This document shows, in pieces, positions 17,307 through 27,571 of a DNA stretch of 64,000 bases. Both the position numbers and the translations under genes were made by a program. Under the pieces are notes generated by a model, which searched no databases, was not told where the DNA came from, and saw nothing but the letters and a program-made list of their open reading frames with translations. How positions within the stretch are numbered: position 1 is the stretch's first letter; every line of letters starts with the position of its first letter. This DNA is from Zobellella iuensis (lineage in GTDB: Bacteria; Pseudomonadota; Gammaproteobacteria; Enterobacterales; Aeromonadaceae), in contig NZ_JAERTZ010000026.1 in the NCBI RefSeq assembly GCF_016746085.1, positions 459,833-523,832 of the forward strand. Direction: 5' to 3'.

Positions 17307-19382
17307 TCAACCCAGGGTGCCGACCACGTCGATCTGGATATGCTCGGGCACCTCGTTGTAGGACAAGACCTTCAGACTCCTGGCGAAAACGGCGCCATAG
17401 CGGGCCAGCAAGGGCCTGAGCTGGGGCATCACCAGCAGCACCGGCGGCACGCCCTGGGCCTGCAACGCCTCCCCTACCGAAGGCATTTTCTGCTGCAGTT
17501 GCGACAACAACGCCGGTTCGACCGGGAAGCTGTCGATGCTGGCCTTGGCGTTCTGCTGCTGGGCCTGATTCAGGGCCTGCAGCAGGGTCTGCTCCAGGCC
17601 GTCGGCCAGGGTAAAAGCGGACAACACGCCGCGTTCTCCCATGATCTGGCGCACTATTACCCGCTTCAGGGCACAACGCACATCCGCCGCCAGCAGCACC
17701 GGATCCTTGGTGATCTCCGCCCCCTCGACCAGGGCGGTGGCGATGGTGGTGATATCCGCCAGGCTCACCTGCTCCTTCAGCAGGTAGCGGTAGACCTTGA
17801 GCTGCAGTATCGGCGGCAGCAACTCCGCCAGGGTGTCCGCCAGCTTGGGCGCCTGCTGCTGCAGCCGCTCCCCGAGCCGGACCACGTCATCCAGCACCAG
17901 CAGCTCGGCCAGGTGCTCCCGCATCAGCTTGCTGACATGGGTCGCCACCACGGTGGCCGCATCCACCACCGCATAGCCCAGGTTCAGCGCCTTGGGCTTG
18001 CTGGCCGCGTCTATCCATACCGCCGGCATGCCGTAGGCCGGCTCATGGGTGAGTTCGCCGTCGATATCGCCGTAGACCTGCCCTTTGTTGATGGCCAGCA
18101 TGCGCTCGCCGTCGGCGCTGCCGCTCGCCATCACCACGCCACCGAGCTTGATACGGTATTCCTGGGGGGCCAATTGCAGATTGTCGCGGATCCGCACTTC
18201 CGGCAGCAGAAAACCGGCCTGCTCGGACAACGTCTTGCGCACCCCGCGGATCCGCCCGAGCAGCGGCGCCCCCTGCTGCTCGTCCACCAGCCCGACCAGG
18301 CGATAGCCCAGCTCCAGGGTCAGCAGATCCACATAGGGCAGATCCTGCCAGGCCAGGGCCTGAGCCGATTCCTGCTCCTTGGACAACAGGGCCTCGGCCT
18401 GCTCCAGGGGCGTGGTTTCGGGCCCTTGCCGCTGCAGCCGCCAGGCCACATAGCCCAGCACGGCGGCGAACAGCAGGAATACCAGCGTCGGCATGCCGGG
18501 CACCAGGCCGAGGATCAGCATCACCGCCGCCCCGGTATAGACCACGCGGGGCGAGGCCAGCAGCTGTTGGCCGACTTGGGCGGACATGTCGCTCTCGTCG
18601 TTGACCCGGGTCACGATAATGGCGGCGGCAGTGGCCAGCAGCAGCGAGGGGATCTGTGCCACCAGGCCGTCACCTATGGTCAGCAGGGCAAAGCGCTGGA
18701 AGGCCTCCGCCGCACCGAGCTCGTGCTGGAACATGCCGATCATGAAGCCGCCCAGCAGGTTGATGAACAGGATCAACAAGCCGGCGATGGCGTCGCCGCG
18801 CACGAACTTGGAGGCCCCGTCCATGGACCCATAAAAGTCCGCCTCCCGGGCCACTTCCTGCCGACGGAGCCGGGCCTGGTGTTGATCCAGGGCCCCGGCG
18901 TTGAGATCCGCGTCGATCGCCATCTGTTTGCCGGGCAGGGCATCCAGGGTAAAGCGGGCCGCCACCTCGGAGATACGCTCGCCGCCCTTGGTGATCACCA
19001 CGAAGTTGATGATCATCAGGATCACGAACACCACCATGCCCACCACGTAGTTGCCGCCGATCACCACCTCGCCGAAGGCCTGGATCACCTTGCCCGCCGA
19101 CTCGGGCCCCTCATGGCCATCGAGCAGCACCACCCGGGTCGAGGCCACGTTCAGGGTCAGCCTCATCAGGGTCGCCACCAGCAACACCGTGGGGAACACC
19201 GAAAAATCCAGCGGCCGCCGGGCCGACACCGCCACCAGCAGCACCAGGATGGCCAGCACGATATTGAAGGTAAACAAGGCATCCAGCAGCCAGGGCGGCA
19301 ACGGCAGTATCACCATGGCCAGCACCGCAATCAGCAGCAGGGGAACCCCCATATAAGGATGGCTTAGGCCTTTCCAGTTCAC
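17307..19382 (-). CDS. flhA: Flagellar export gate protein FlhA
   Basis: The 691-residue protein has about eight membrane segments in residues 15-320 and a large cytoplasmic domain. The FHIPEP-family block is seen as TKGGERISEVAARFTLDALPG near residue 150, with KQMAIDADLNAGALD next to it. FlhA forms the nonameric export gate that docks chaperone-substrate complexes. Length matches the family (about 690-700). It overlaps flhB by 4 bases (ATGA) and is the last gene of fliMNPQR-flhBA. Confidence 0.96.
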   Translation of the reverse strand: MNWKGLSHPYMGVPLLLIAVLAMVILPLPPWLLDALFTFNIVLAILVLLVAVSARRPLDFSVFPTVLLVATLMRLTLNVASTRVVLLDGHEGPESAGKVIQAFGEVVIGGNYVVGMVVFVILMIINFVVITKGGERISEVAARFTLDALPGKQMAIDADLNAGALDQHQARLRRQEVAREADFYGSMDGASKFVRGDAIAGLLILFINLLGGFMIGMFQHELGAAEAFQRFALLTIGDGLVAQIPSLLLATAAAIIVTRVNDESDMSAQVGQQLLASPRVVYTGAAVMLILGLVPGMPTLVFLLFAAVLGYVAWRLQRQGPETTPLEQAEALLSKEQESAQALAWQDLPYVDLLTLELGYRLVGLVDEQQGAPLLGRIRGVRKTLSEQAGFLLPEVRIRDNLQLAPQEYRIKLGGVVMASGSADGERMLAINKGQVYGDIDGELTHEPAYGMPAVWIDAASKPKALNLGYAVVDAATVVATHVSKLMREHLAELLVLDDVVRLGERLQQQAPKLADTLAELLPPILQLKVYRYLLKEQVSLADITTIATALVEGAEITKDPVLLAADVRCALKRVIVRQIMGERGVLSAFTLADGLEQTLLQALNQAQQQNAKASIDSFPVEPALLSQLQQKMPSVGEALQAQGVPPVLLVMPQLRPLLARYGAVFARSLKVLSYNEVPEHIQIDVVGTLG

Positions 19383-20524
19383 GCTTCACCTCGTTTTCGT
19401 TGATATTGTTGCGGGATCTTGAACTCGGGCAATGCCCCCGGCGGGCGCCCCCGGCCGTCCCGCCAGGCCTGCAGTTGCAGTACATAGGTCAGCACATAGG
19501 CCACGGCGCTGTAGAGGCCGGCCGGCACCTGCTGATCCACCCGGGTGGAATAGTACAGGGCCCGGGTCAGGGCCGGGGAGCTGATGACCTCGCGCTGGTG
19601 CCGCCGGGCCAGCTCCCGGATCCGCGCCGCCAGCTCGTCACTGCCCTTGGCGATCACATAGGGGGCTTCGGCCCGGGCGGGATCGTATTTCAAGGCCACG
19701 GCATAATGGGTCGGATTGACCACCACCACGTCCGCCTCGGGTACCCGCCGATCGATGCGTCCCCGGGCCATCTGGAACTGGATCTGGCGGATCCGCTGCT
19801 TGACCTCGGGCCGGCCTTCGGTGTTCTTCTGTTCATCCTTCACCTCCTGCCGGGTCATTTTCAGCTTTTTGGTGAGGCTCCATTTCTGGAAGGGCACATC
19901 GATAAGCGCGATCACCGCCAATGCCAGGCACAGCAGCAGCACCGCCAGCACCAACAGCGCCAGCCCCTGGCCAAAGCCGACATAGAGCGGCATCCGCCCG
20001 AGAAACAGCAACCGCTCCCAGCTGTAATAGAGCGTGGCCCCCAGGGTCGCCCCCAGCAGCCCGACCTTGAGCATCGCCTTGAACAGCTCCACCAACGCCT
20101 GGCTGGAGAACATCCGTTTCAGGCCCGCCAAGGGATTGAGCCGTTCCAGTTTGGGCTGCAGGCTGCTCCAGGCCAGCAACAGTCCGCCCGGCAGCAGCCC
20201 GGACAGGATCAACAGTACCGATATGGTCAGGAAAAACGGCAGCAAGGCCCACAGGGTGGCCATCAGGGCTTGCTGCAGATAGGACAGCATCAGTTCCGGC
20301 TCGCGGGTAGCCGCCGCCGGCAGCGCCATGGCCTGGGTAAAGAGCCGCTTGAAAAAATCGCCCAGGGCTACCGCCTGCCACCACAGCACCAGGCCGCCCA
20401 GCAGCAGCAACACCACCGTATTCAGATCCTTGGACCGGGCCACCTGGCCCTGGCGCCGGGCCTTCTTGCGTTTCTGCTCTGTCGGCTGCTCGCTCTTGTC
20501 CTGGGCCGAATGCTGCTCCGCCAT
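19379..20524 (-). CDS. flhB: Flagellar export switch protein FlhB
   Basis: The 381-residue protein starts with a charged, membrane-proximal segment (EQPTEQKRKKARRQGQVARS). It has four membrane segments and a cytoplasmic autocleavage site NPTH at residues 270-273 (VVVNPTHYAVALKY). FlhB changes export specificity from rod/hook to filament substrates after NPTH cleavage. The tail is somewhat longer than in enteric FlhB. It lies three bases after fliR and overlaps flhA. Confidence 0.96.
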   Translation of the reverse strand: MAEQHSAQDKSEQPTEQKRKKARRQGQVARSKDLNTVVLLLLGGLVLWWQAVALGDFFKRLFTQAMALPAAATREPELMLSYLQQALMATLWALLPFFLTISVLLILSGLLPGGLLLAWSSLQPKLERLNPLAGLKRMFSSQALVELFKAMLKVGLLGATLGATLYYSWERLLFLGRMPLYVGFGQGLALLVLAVLLLCLALAVIALIDVPFQKWSLTKKLKMTRQEVKDEQKNTEGRPEVKQRIRQIQFQMARGRIDRRVPEADVVVVNPTHYAVALKYDPARAEAPYVIAKGSDELAARIRELARRHQREVISSPALTRALYYSTRVDQQVPAGLYSAVAYVLTYVLQLQAWRDGRGRPPGALPEFKIPQQYQRKRGEA

Positions 20525-20527
20525 GAA

Positions 20528-21307
20528 TTAACGACTCCAGGTTCGCATCAGATCGAACACATCCTGGCTGAATTCCAGGTAACGCTGGGGAATATTGGCC
20601 AGCATCAGCAACAGGGACACCAGCCCCAGCATCATGCTCATGGGAAAACCCAGGGCAAAGATATTGAGCGAGGGAGCACTGCGGTTCATCACTCCGAAGG
20701 TGATGTTGACCAGCAGCATGGCGATCACCGCCGGCAGCGCCAGGATCAGGGCGGCCCCGAACATCCAGCCGAACAGGCGGATAACCAGCTCCAGATCCAG
20801 GCGGTAGAGGCTGTGGCCGGCGGGCCAGCTGCGAAAGCTCTCCACTATGATGTCCAGCGCCAGCAAATGGCCGTTCCAGGCCAGGAACAGCAGGGCCGCG
20901 AACAGCCACAGCAGCTGGCCCAGCAGGGGCGCCGAGCCGCCGTTGACCGGATCGTTCATCACCGCCATGGCCAGGCCCATCTGCATCGACAGTATCTGCC
21001 CGGCCATGGTCACCAGGGTGAACAGCATCTGCAGCATCAGCGCCAGCAGCACCCCGAACAGTATCTGCTCCAGGGTGAGGACGGCGGCGCCGAAGGAAAA
21101 GGGATCTATGGCCGGGCCCGGGGGCAAGAGCGGAAACAGCAGCAGGCTGAGCACAAAGGCGAACAGCAGCCGGGTCAGGGGGCTCAGGTGGCCGTCACCG
21201 AACAGGGGCAGCACCCAGAAAAAGGCGGCCAGCCGGCAGAACGGCCACCAGCCTTTACCGATCCAAGCCATCAGTTCCGGTGTGCTCAGGCTGACCAGTG
21301 CCGTCAT
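20528..21307 (-). CDS. fliR: Flagellar export apparatus protein FliR
   Basis: From ATG 21307 the protein is 259 residues with about six hydrophobic segments and the family pattern QILSMQMGLAMAVMNDPVNG near residue 105. The end IPQRYLEFSQDVFDLMRTWS is also FliR-like. It is part of the FliPQR core channel. The open frame runs on upstream through fliQ out of phase; the chosen start overlaps the fliQ stop (ATGA) and begins the conserved N-terminus. Confidence 0.92.
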   Translation of the reverse strand: MTALVSLSTPELMAWIGKGWWPFCRLAAFFWVLPLFGDGHLSPLTRLLFAFVLSLLLFPLLPPGPAIDPFSFGAAVLTLEQILFGVLLALMLQMLFTLVTMAGQILSMQMGLAMAVMNDPVNGGSAPLLGQLLWLFAALLFLAWNGHLLALDIIVESFRSWPAGHSLYRLDLELVIRLFGWMFGAALILALPAVIAMLLVNITFGVMNRSAPSLNIFALGFPMSMMLGLVSLLLMLANIPQRYLEFSQDVFDLMRTWSR

Positions 21308-21573
21308 CCGATGGTTCCGGGAATGCTCAGGAACAGCATGTCGAACAGCTCCATCACCTGGCGCAGCAGCCAGTGGCCGGCAAAAATCAGCATCAGGAGG
21401 GTGATCAGCAGCCGGGGAAAAAAGCTGAGGGTCTGTTCCTGGATCTGGGTGGCCGACTGGATGATGCTGACCACCAGCCCCACCACCATGCCCGGCACTA
21501 TCAGCACGCTGACCATGGCGATAATGGTCAGTACCGCCTGGCCTATCAAATCGACGGTTTGCTCCGGTGTCAC
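21304..21573 (-). CDS. fliQ: Flagellar export apparatus protein FliQ
   Basis: This 89-residue protein has two membrane helices and the family motif GLVVSIIQSATQIQEQTLSF near residue 32. The N-terminus MTPEQTVDLIGQAVLTIIAM is also typical. FliQ is a small subunit of the FliPQR export core. It starts immediately after the fliP stop with no gap and overlaps fliR by 4 bases. Confidence 0.95.
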   Translation of the reverse strand: MTPEQTVDLIGQAVLTIIAMVSVLIVPGMVVGLVVSIIQSATQIQEQTLSFFPRLLITLLMLIFAGHWLLRQVMELFDMLFLSIPGTIG

Positions 21574-22311
21574 CTAACCTCCAAAACTGCGTGCCAGGGT
21601 ACCGACCGTCATCGACCAACCATCCGCCAGCACGAACAGCATCAGCTTGAAGGGCAATGAAATCACCAGAGGCGACAGCATCATCATGCCCATGGCCATC
21701 AGTACGCTGGCCACTACCAGGTCGATCACCAGGAAGGGGATGAACAGCATAAAGCCTATCTGAAAGGCGGTTTTCAGCTCGCTCAGCACGAAGGCCGGGA
21801 TCAATACGTCAAAAGGCACCTGCTGGGGTTCGAGACTCACATCCTCCTCGGCGATGCGCAATATCTGCTCCAGATCCGTTTCCCGGGTCTGGGCCAGCAT
21901 AAACTGCTGCAGCGGGGCCTTGGCCGTCACCAGGGCCTGCTCGAAACCGATGGTGCCCTGATCATAGGGCACGAAGGCGTTGTGGTAGATGTCCTGCCAC
22001 ACCGGCCGCATGATCAGCAGAGTCAGGGCCAGGGCGATACCGATCAGCACCCGGTTGGGCGGGCTCTGCTGCAACCCCAGGGCCTGACGCAGCACCGCCA
22101 GCACCACTATGATGCGGGTGAAGCTGGTCAGCATCAGCAGGAAGGCCGGCAGCAGCCCCAGGGCCGTCATCAGCAGCAGTATCTGGAGCTTGATGCTGTA
22201 CTCGGCCTCGCCGTCGGGCCCCAGTACCGACAACAGGGGGATATCGGCCAGGGCCGTGCCCGGCAGCAGCAGGCCGGCAGCGCCCCAGCACCATAGCGAC
22301 TTAGCCTTCAT
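21574..22311 (-). CDS. fliP: Flagellar export apparatus protein FliP
   Basis: The 245-residue protein has a cleavable signal (to about residue 22, TALA), which is normal for FliP. The conserved TSFTRIIVVLAVLRQALGLQ is near residue 62, and FQIGFMLFIPFLVIDLVVAS near residue 184. FliP forms the pentameric core of the export channel with FliQ and FliR. It overlaps the end of fliN by 11 bases. Confidence 0.95.
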   Translation of the reverse strand: MKAKSLWCWGAAGLLLPGTALADIPLLSVLGPDGEAEYSIKLQILLLMTALGLLPAFLLMLTSFTRIIVVLAVLRQALGLQQSPPNRVLIGIALALTLLIMRPVWQDIYHNAFVPYDQGTIGFEQALVTAKAPLQQFMLAQTRETDLEQILRIAEEDVSLEPQQVPFDVLIPAFVLSELKTAFQIGFMLFIPFLVIDLVVASVLMAMGMMMLSPLVISLPFKLMLFVLADGWSMTVGTLARSFGG

Positions 22312-22666
22312 CGTGCTGGTCTTTCGCCACCTGCTGGTGAATGATCCGGGTCAGGCGCACACCGTAACGGCCGTTGGCCACCACCACTTCGCCCTGGGCC
22401 AGCAGGGTACCGTTGACCCGCACATCCAGCGGTTCACCGGCCAGTTTGTTCAGTTCGATCACCGCTCCCTCACCGGCCTGCATCAGTTCACCCAGGCTTA
22501 TCTCGGCGCTGGCCACCTCCAGCGAGACCTTCACCGGCAACTGCTGGAAATAACTCAGATCCCGGCTGCCCGCGCCCTTGGCTTCGGGTTCGCCCGCCTC
22601 CTGGAACAGGCTGTCCAGGCCATCGCCCAGCAACAGGCCTTCATCCATTAGTTTCTCCGTCATCAT
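22301..22666 (-). CDS. fliN: Flagellar motor switch protein FliN
   Basis: The 121-residue protein carries a SpoA domain with the FliN pattern GEGAVIELNKLAGEPLDVRV near residues 65-84 and NGTLLAQGEVVVANGRYGVR after it. FliN forms the base of the C ring and, through FliH, anchors the export ATPase. It lies 12 bases after fliM. The start codon could be either of the two first Met codons. Confidence 0.93.
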   Translation of the reverse strand: MMTEKLMDEGLLLGDGLDSLFQEAGEPEAKGAGSRDLSYFQQLPVKVSLEVASAEISLGELMQAGEGAVIELNKLAGEPLDVRVNGTLLAQGEVVVANGRYGVRLTRIIHQQVAKDQHDEG

Positions 22667-22678
22667 TCACCTCGATGT

Positions 22679-23575
22679 TCAATCAATAAATCCGTGACTG
22701 GCAAACACCAGCATGCCCTGTTGCTCCGCCACCCGCCCTTTGAGCAGTGGCTGCTCGCCCACCCGGGCAGTCACTTCGTGGAACAGGGAAACCGGCAGCA
22801 CATCTCCTGCCCGCAGGCCGGCCAGGCTGCCCAGGGGCAGCTCGCATTCGGCCAGGGGAATACTGAGGCGGGTCCTCAGCTGGGGCAGTATCTCCTGCAG
22901 CGCCCCGGCCAATTCGAGCTGGCGGGTATCGGTGACGGCCGGGGGTTGTGCGGGGCGAGTCAGGGAGGGCAGCAGCAGATACCACTGCATCGACTGCCCG
23001 GACAGCACCAGCTCGACCACTATTATCGTGGCCGCGCTGTCATGCCGGGCTTGGGGAACGGGAACCATACTGCCCTGCTCCATCAGGGAGCCAGGTACCA
23101 GCTGAGCCAACACATCCTGCCCGAACAGGGACAACAGGCTGAGCCCCAGCCGCCGTTCCGTTTCCGACACCGGCCGCTTGTGCTGCGCCGTACGCCTGGC
23201 CGGATGGCCGCCGAAGGTCATTTCCGCCAATTGATAGAGATCCGCATGGGCCATCATCAGGCTGGGCCCCGGCTCGGCCACGCCATCCAGCTCGTAACCG
23301 CAGGAAAAACACAAGAACGGCTCGTCCGTGCCGGACTCGGGCAGAGACTCGGTAACATGCAAGGACAGGGACAGCTCGGTGCTGTACAGCATGGCCTCCA
23401 GCCTGTTGTGCCAGGTATTTTTCCTGGCTTCCAGGCAGACGACGAGGTGCTGCGATTGCTGGGCGGCCGACTCATTGCCGCGAAAAAAATCATAGCGGGG
23501 AAACAAGGCATCCGGGGCGACCAGATGCACTCGGGCACCGGTCGCAGATGCATTTTTCAGTTGCCTATTTGCCAC
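22679..23575 (-). CDS. fliM: Flagellar motor switch protein FliM, without the usual CheY-binding N-terminus
   Basis: The 298-residue protein has FliM features. The middle CheC-like domain includes PSLMMAHADLYQLAEMTFGG, and a C-terminal SpoA domain (about 220-298) contains ECELPLGSLAGLRAGDVLPV. Position before fliN agrees. It is shorter than polar FliM (about 330). The N-terminus (MANRQLKNASATGARVHLVA) shows no EIDALL-type CheY-P-binding motif, as reported for some lateral systems. The lateral motor may therefore not respond to CheY in the normal way. It is the first gene of the fliM-flhA operon and faces chrA across about 290 bases. Confidence 0.86.
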   Translation of the reverse strand: MANRQLKNASATGARVHLVAPDALFPRYDFFRGNESAAQQSQHLVVCLEARKNTWHNRLEAMLYSTELSLSLHVTESLPESGTDEPFLCFSCGYELDGVAEPGPSLMMAHADLYQLAEMTFGGHPARRTAQHKRPVSETERRLGLSLLSLFGQDVLAQLVPGSLMEQGSMVPVPQARHDSAATIIVVELVLSGQSMQWYLLLPSLTRPAQPPAVTDTRQLELAGALQEILPQLRTRLSIPLAECELPLGSLAGLRAGDVLPVSLFHEVTARVGEQPLLKGRVAEQQGMLVFASHGFID

Positions 23576-23865
23576 AACAAGGTACCTCCGGTGCGACCCT
23601 GTCGGGTCGGCTCTTCTGAAACAGCCTTTACTTTGCTGGCATCAGCCAAAAATAAAATACAGATCCGGCGCCGTCTGGTCAGCCCAGCCCAAGGCCGCAC
23701 CGCAGCCGGACCAAGGGGCCGCTTAACCAACACGATATGAGCTACAACGACGGCCAACAGCCGGAACTTAAACGATTCCGGCACTTTTTTTCCATAGACC
23801 GTCATCAGATTTTCATCCGGGCCGGCTATGATAGGCACTCGGATGTTAATTGACGACTTAATTTT

Positions 23866-24996
23866 ATGTTTCAGGTGTTCTGGCAATTCTTCAAGCTGGG
23901 CTGGGTCAGCTTCGGCGGCCCGGCCGCCCATATCGGTTATTTTCAACGCCATTTCGTGCAACAACTCGGCTGGATCCCGCAGGATCGCTTCGCCTCCACC
24001 CTGGCCCTGTGCCAGTTCCTGCCCGGGCCGGCCTCCAGCCAGCTGGGCTTCGCCATCGGCTACCAGCGCGCCGGCCTGGGCGGCGGCGTCGCCGCCTTCG
24101 TCGGCTTCACCCTGCCTTCCTTCCTGCTGATGCTGGGGCTGGCCCTGGCCGGCCAGGCCTGGGCCAGCCAGCCCGCGGCGCTGGCGGCGATCGCCGGCCT
24201 CAAGCTGTTCGCCCTGGTGGTGGTGGCCGATGCGGTGCTGACCATGGCCGGCCAGTTCTGCCGCCAGCGGCTGACCCTGGCGCTGGCGGTGGGCACCGCC
24301 GCCCTGCTGTGGCTGATGCCCGGCCTGCTGGCCCAGTTCACCGCCCTGCTGGCGGCGGCCCTGGTGGGCGCCCTGTGGCTCCAAAAAACCGGTGGGGACA
24401 GCCACCGGAAAATAGCCCCCAACTGGCCCTTTCTGTTGCTGTTCGCCGGCCTCTTTCTGCTGCCCTGGCTGCTGTCCCTCGACGGCACCGCCCGGATTTT
24501 CGCCGACTTCTACCAGGCCGGCAGCCTGGTGTTCGGCGGCGGCCATGTGGTGCTGCCGCTGCTGCAGGGGCTGCTGGGCGATCGGATAAGCCATGAAGTC
24601 TTCCTCACCGGCTACGCCGCCGCCCAGGCCATGCCCGGCCCCATGTTCACCCTGGCCACCTTCCTGGGGGCGGAGCTGTGGCCGGCGTCACCGGTGCTGG
24701 GTGCCCTGGTGGCCACCTTCGGGGTCTTCCTGCCCGGCTTCCTGCTGCTGCTGGCGCTGCAGCACGGCTGGCAGGCCCTGGCGGCCCGGCCGCTGATGGC
24801 CGGCGCCGTCACCGGCATCAACGCCGCCGTGGTGGGCTTGCTGCTGGCCGCCCTCTACCAGCCGGTGTTCGTCAGCAGCGTCACCGGCGCCCCGGCCCTG
24901 GCCGCCGCCGCCCTGGGGCTGCTGGCCCTGCGGGTGTTCAAGTGCCCGCTGCTGGTGCTGATCCCGGCCTTTATGCTGCTGGGGTTCTGGCTGTAG
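23866..24996 (+). CDS. chrA: Chromate transporter, ChrA family
   Basis: The 376-residue membrane protein shows the two-half architecture of long-chain ChrA. The first half has GWVSFGGPAAHIGYFQRHFV (about 11-30) and the second FGGGHVVLPLLQGLLGD (about 226). Each is followed by a PGP motif (FLPGPASSQ and MPGPMFTLA). ChrA exports chromate from the cytoplasm. The protein is shorter than the roughly 400-450 residues often seen but both halves are complete. It is a lone gene between the flagellar and metal clusters and converges with the copper ATPase, 10 bases apart. Its promoter lies in 23576-23865, shared with fliM; I saw no clear motif there. Confidence 0.92.
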   Translation: MFQVFWQFFKLGWVSFGGPAAHIGYFQRHFVQQLGWIPQDRFASTLALCQFLPGPASSQLGFAIGYQRAGLGGGVAAFVGFTLPSFLLMLGLALAGQAWASQPAALAAIAGLKLFALVVVADAVLTMAGQFCRQRLTLALAVGTAALLWLMPGLLAQFTALLAAALVGALWLQKTGGDSHRKIAPNWPFLLLFAGLFLLPWLLSLDGTARIFADFYQAGSLVFGGGHVVLPLLQGLLGDRISHEVFLTGYAAAQAMPGPMFTLATFLGAELWPASPVLGALVATFGVFLPGFLLLLALQHGWQALAARPLMAGAVTGINAAVVGLLLAALYQPVFVSSVTGAPALAAAALGLLALRVFKCPLLVLIPAFMLLGFWL

Positions 24997-25006
24997 CCGT
25001 CCGGGC

Positions 25007-27475
25007 TCACAGCTTCACCCTTTTCAGGCGCAATGCGTTGCCCACCACGAAGACGCTGGACAGGGCCATGGCGCCCGCCGCCACCATGGGCGACAGCAGC
25101 AGGCCCAACGCCGGGTAGAGGGCGCCCGCCGCCAGCGGGATCAGGCTGGCGTTGTAGGCGAAGGCCCAGAACAGGTTCTGGCGGATATTGCGCAGGGTGG
25201 CCCGGCTGATGGCCAGGGCATTGGGCACGGCGCGCAGGTCCCCGCCCATCAGCACCACTTCCGCCGCTTCGATGGCGATATCGGTGCCGGTGCCGATGGC
25301 AATGCCCACTTCCGCCTCGGCCAGGGCCGGGGCATCGTTGATGCCGTCTCCCACGAAGGCCAGGGCCCCAAAGCGCGCGCGCAATGCCTGCAACGCCGCC
25401 ACCTTGCCGTCCGGCATCACCTCGGCCACCACCTCGTCGATGCCGAGCTCGGCGGCGATGGCCGCGGCGGTACGCCGGTTGTCACCGGTGATCATGGCGA
25501 CCTTCAATCCCAGCCGGTGCAGGGCGGCGATGGCCTCGGGCGTGCCCTCCTTGATCGGATCCGCCACCGCCATCACCGCCGCCAGGCGGCCGTCGACCAC
25601 CGCGTAGAGCGGGCTCTTGCCGGCCGAGGCCAGGGCGGCGGCCGCCTCACTCACCTCGTCCAGGGCAAGATCCAGTTGCGTCAGGTAACGATCGGCCCCC
25701 ACCTGCAGCCGCCGGCCGGCGACGATGGCGGACACCCCCAGCCCCGGCAGCGCCTCGAACCCTTGCGGCTCGGCCAGAGTCAGGCCCCGCTCTTCGGCCG
25801 CCCGGACGATGGCCTCGGCGATGGGATGCTCGGACTGCCGCTCCACCGCCGCCACCAGGGCCAGCACCTCGGCCTCGTCGAAACCCGGTTGCACCAGCAG
25901 ATCGGTCAGCTCCGGCCGGCCCCGGGTCAGGGTACCGGTCTTGTCCAGGGCGATGACGCTCGCCTCGCGCAGACTTTGCAGCGCCTGGCCCTTGCGGAAC
26001 AGTATTCCCATGTCGGCGGCCCGGCCGGTACCGACCATGATGGAGGTGGGCGTGGCCAGGCCCATGGCGCAGGGGCAGGCGATGATCAGCACCGCCACGC
26101 CGTTGACCAGGGCGAAGGTGAGCGCGGGCTCGGGCCCCAGCCACAGCCAGATCAGGAAGGTCAGCGCCGCCACAGTCATCACCACCGGCACGAACACGGC
26201 GGTGACCTTGTCCACCAGCGCCTGGATCGGCAGCTTGGCGCCCTGGGCCTGCTCCACCATGCGCACTATCTGGGCCAGCAGGGTGTCGGCGCCCACCTTG
26301 GTGGCCTCGAAGCCGAGGGCGCCGTTCTTGTTGACGGTGCCGCCCACCACCTCATCCCCCGCCAGCTTGGCCACCGGCACCGGCTCGCCGGTGAGCATGG
26401 ACTCGTCCACATAGGAGCTGCCCTCGAACACCCGCCCGTCCACCGGGATCCGCTCCCCCGGACGCACCTGCACCCTGTCCCCCACCCGCACCTCGGCCAG
26501 GGGCACCTCCCGCCATTCCTCCCCGCGCCGCACCCGGGCGGTCTTGACCTGCAGGCTCAGCAACCGCTGTATGGCCTCGCCGGTGCGCCCCCTGGCCCTG
26601 GCCTCCAGGTAGCGGCCGAGCAGGATCAACGTCACGATCACCGCCGCCGCCTCGTAGTAGACATGGCGGCTGCCCGCCGGCAGCCAGTGGCCGGCGAAGG
26701 TGGCCACCACCGAAAAGCCCCAGGCGGACAGGGTGCCCAGGGCCACCAGGGAGTTCATGTCCGGCGCGCCGCGCACCAGCGCCGGCAGCCCCTTCTGCAG
26801 AAAGCGCAGGCCGGGGCCGAACAGCACCAGGCTGGTGAGCAGGAACTGGATGCCCCAATTGAGCGGCCGGCCCAGGCTTTGCTCAAGCCAGTGGTGCATG
26901 CCGGGCACGAAATGGGCGCCCATCTCCAGTACGAACACCGGCAGCGTCAGCACCGCCGCCAGCCAGAAAGATCGCTTGAGGGCGAGCTGCTCCCGCTCCC
27001 GCCGCCGGCTGTCGTCCTCCCGCTCGGCGGACAGGGGCACGGCGTCGTAGCCGACCCGGCGGATGGCCTCGGCCAGGCTGGCCGCGTCCTGGTTGCCGGC
27101 CAGCACCTCCACCCGGGCCTGCTCGGCGGCCAGGTTGACGCTGGCCGACAGCACCCCGGGCAGGCCGGCGAGCGCCTGCTCCACCCGACCCACGCAGGAA
27201 GCGCAGCTCATGCCGATGATGGCAAGCTCCAGTTGCTCGGTGCGGCTGTGATAGCCGGCCTGCTCCAGGGCGGCGACCAGGGTTGCGGGGGCGACATCCC
27301 GGTCCAGGATGAGTTCGGCGCTTTCCGCGGCCAGGTTGACCGAGGCCGACTGCACCCCGGGCGTGGCGAGCAGCGCCTTTTCCACCCGCCGCACGCAGGA
27401 GGCGCAGGTCATGCCTGCAATCGGCAACCTGAGGCGATGCTCGTCAAGAAAAGCGGTTTGAGACAATGCGGTCAT
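25007..27475 (-). CDS. copA: Cu(I)-exporting P1B-type ATPase CopA with two HMA domains
   Basis: The 822-residue protein has two N-terminal heavy-metal domains ([14 protein letters not shown] near residue 20 and [14 protein letters not shown] near 86) and eight membrane helices. It has the ion-binding CPC motif in [15 protein letters not shown], the phosphorylation site DKTGTLTRG, and the HP and GDGINDAP motifs. This is the standard cytoplasmic Cu(I) exporter regulated by CueR. A CueR-type promoter lies directly upstream, and cueR and copZ are about 7 kb away beyond the antiporter operon. The name should not be confused with the multicopper oxidase CopA at 49678. Confidence 0.94.
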   Translation of the reverse strand: MTALSQTAFLDEHRLRLPIAGMTCASCVRRVEKALLATPGVQSASVNLAAESAELILDRDVAPATLVAALEQAGYHSRTEQLELAIIGMSCASCVGRVEQALAGLPGVLSASVNLAAEQARVEVLAGNQDAASLAEAIRRVGYDAVPLSAEREDDSRRREREQLALKRSFWLAAVLTLPVFVLEMGAHFVPGMHHWLEQSLGRPLNWGIQFLLTSLVLFGPGLRFLQKGLPALVRGAPDMNSLVALGTLSAWGFSVVATFAGHWLPAGSRHVYYEAAAVIVTLILLGRYLEARARGRTGEAIQRLLSLQVKTARVRRGEEWREVPLAEVRVGDRVQVRPGERIPVDGRVFEGSSYVDESMLTGEPVPVAKLAGDEVVGGTVNKNGALGFEATKVGADTLLAQIVRMVEQAQGAKLPIQALVDKVTAVFVPVVMTVAALTFLIWLWLGPEPALTFALVNGVAVLIIACPCAMGLATPTSIMVGTGRAADMGILFRKGQALQSLREASVIALDKTGTLTRGRPELTDLLVQPGFDEAEVLALVAAVERQSEHPIAEAIVRAAEERGLTLAEPQGFEALPGLGVSAIVAGRRLQVGADRYLTQLDLALDEVSEAAAALASAGKSPLYAVVDGRLAAVMAVADPIKEGTPEAIAALHRLGLKVAMITGDNRRTAAAIAAELGIDEVVAEVMPDGKVAALQALRARFGALAFVGDGINDAPALAEAEVGIAIGTGTDIAIEAAEVVLMGGDLRAVPNALAISRATLRNIRQNLFWAFAYNASLIPLAAGALYPALGLLLSPMVAAGAMALSSVFVVGNALRLKRVKL

Positions 27476-27507
27476 GCTGGAATTCCCTGGTGTGACATTA
27501 TGGGTCC

Positions 27508-27539
27508 ACTATCAGGCTTGCCATCGTGGGAAGGTCAAG
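27508..27539 (-). promoter_or_regulatory. CueR-type promoter of the copper ATPase
   Basis: On the minus strand, -35 TTGACC is separated by exactly 19 bases from -10 GATAGT, the overlong spacing that MerR-family activators need. The spacer holds ACCTTCCCACGATGGCAAGC, similar to the E. coli copA CueR box (ACCTTCC-N7-GGAAGGT) on the left arm and degenerate on the right. It starts about 33 bases before the ATPase start codon. It separates the ATPase from the antiporter operon that ends just upstream. Confidence 0.82.
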
Positions 27540-27571
27540 CGCAAAAAGAGAGTTTGTGCAACGGCCCACCG

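Noticed and set aside
23576..23760. Sigma-54 promoter for fliM
   Set aside because: The only GG/GC pair (around TGGCTGATGCCAGC on the minus strand) has 9 instead of 10 bases between them and poor flanking matches.
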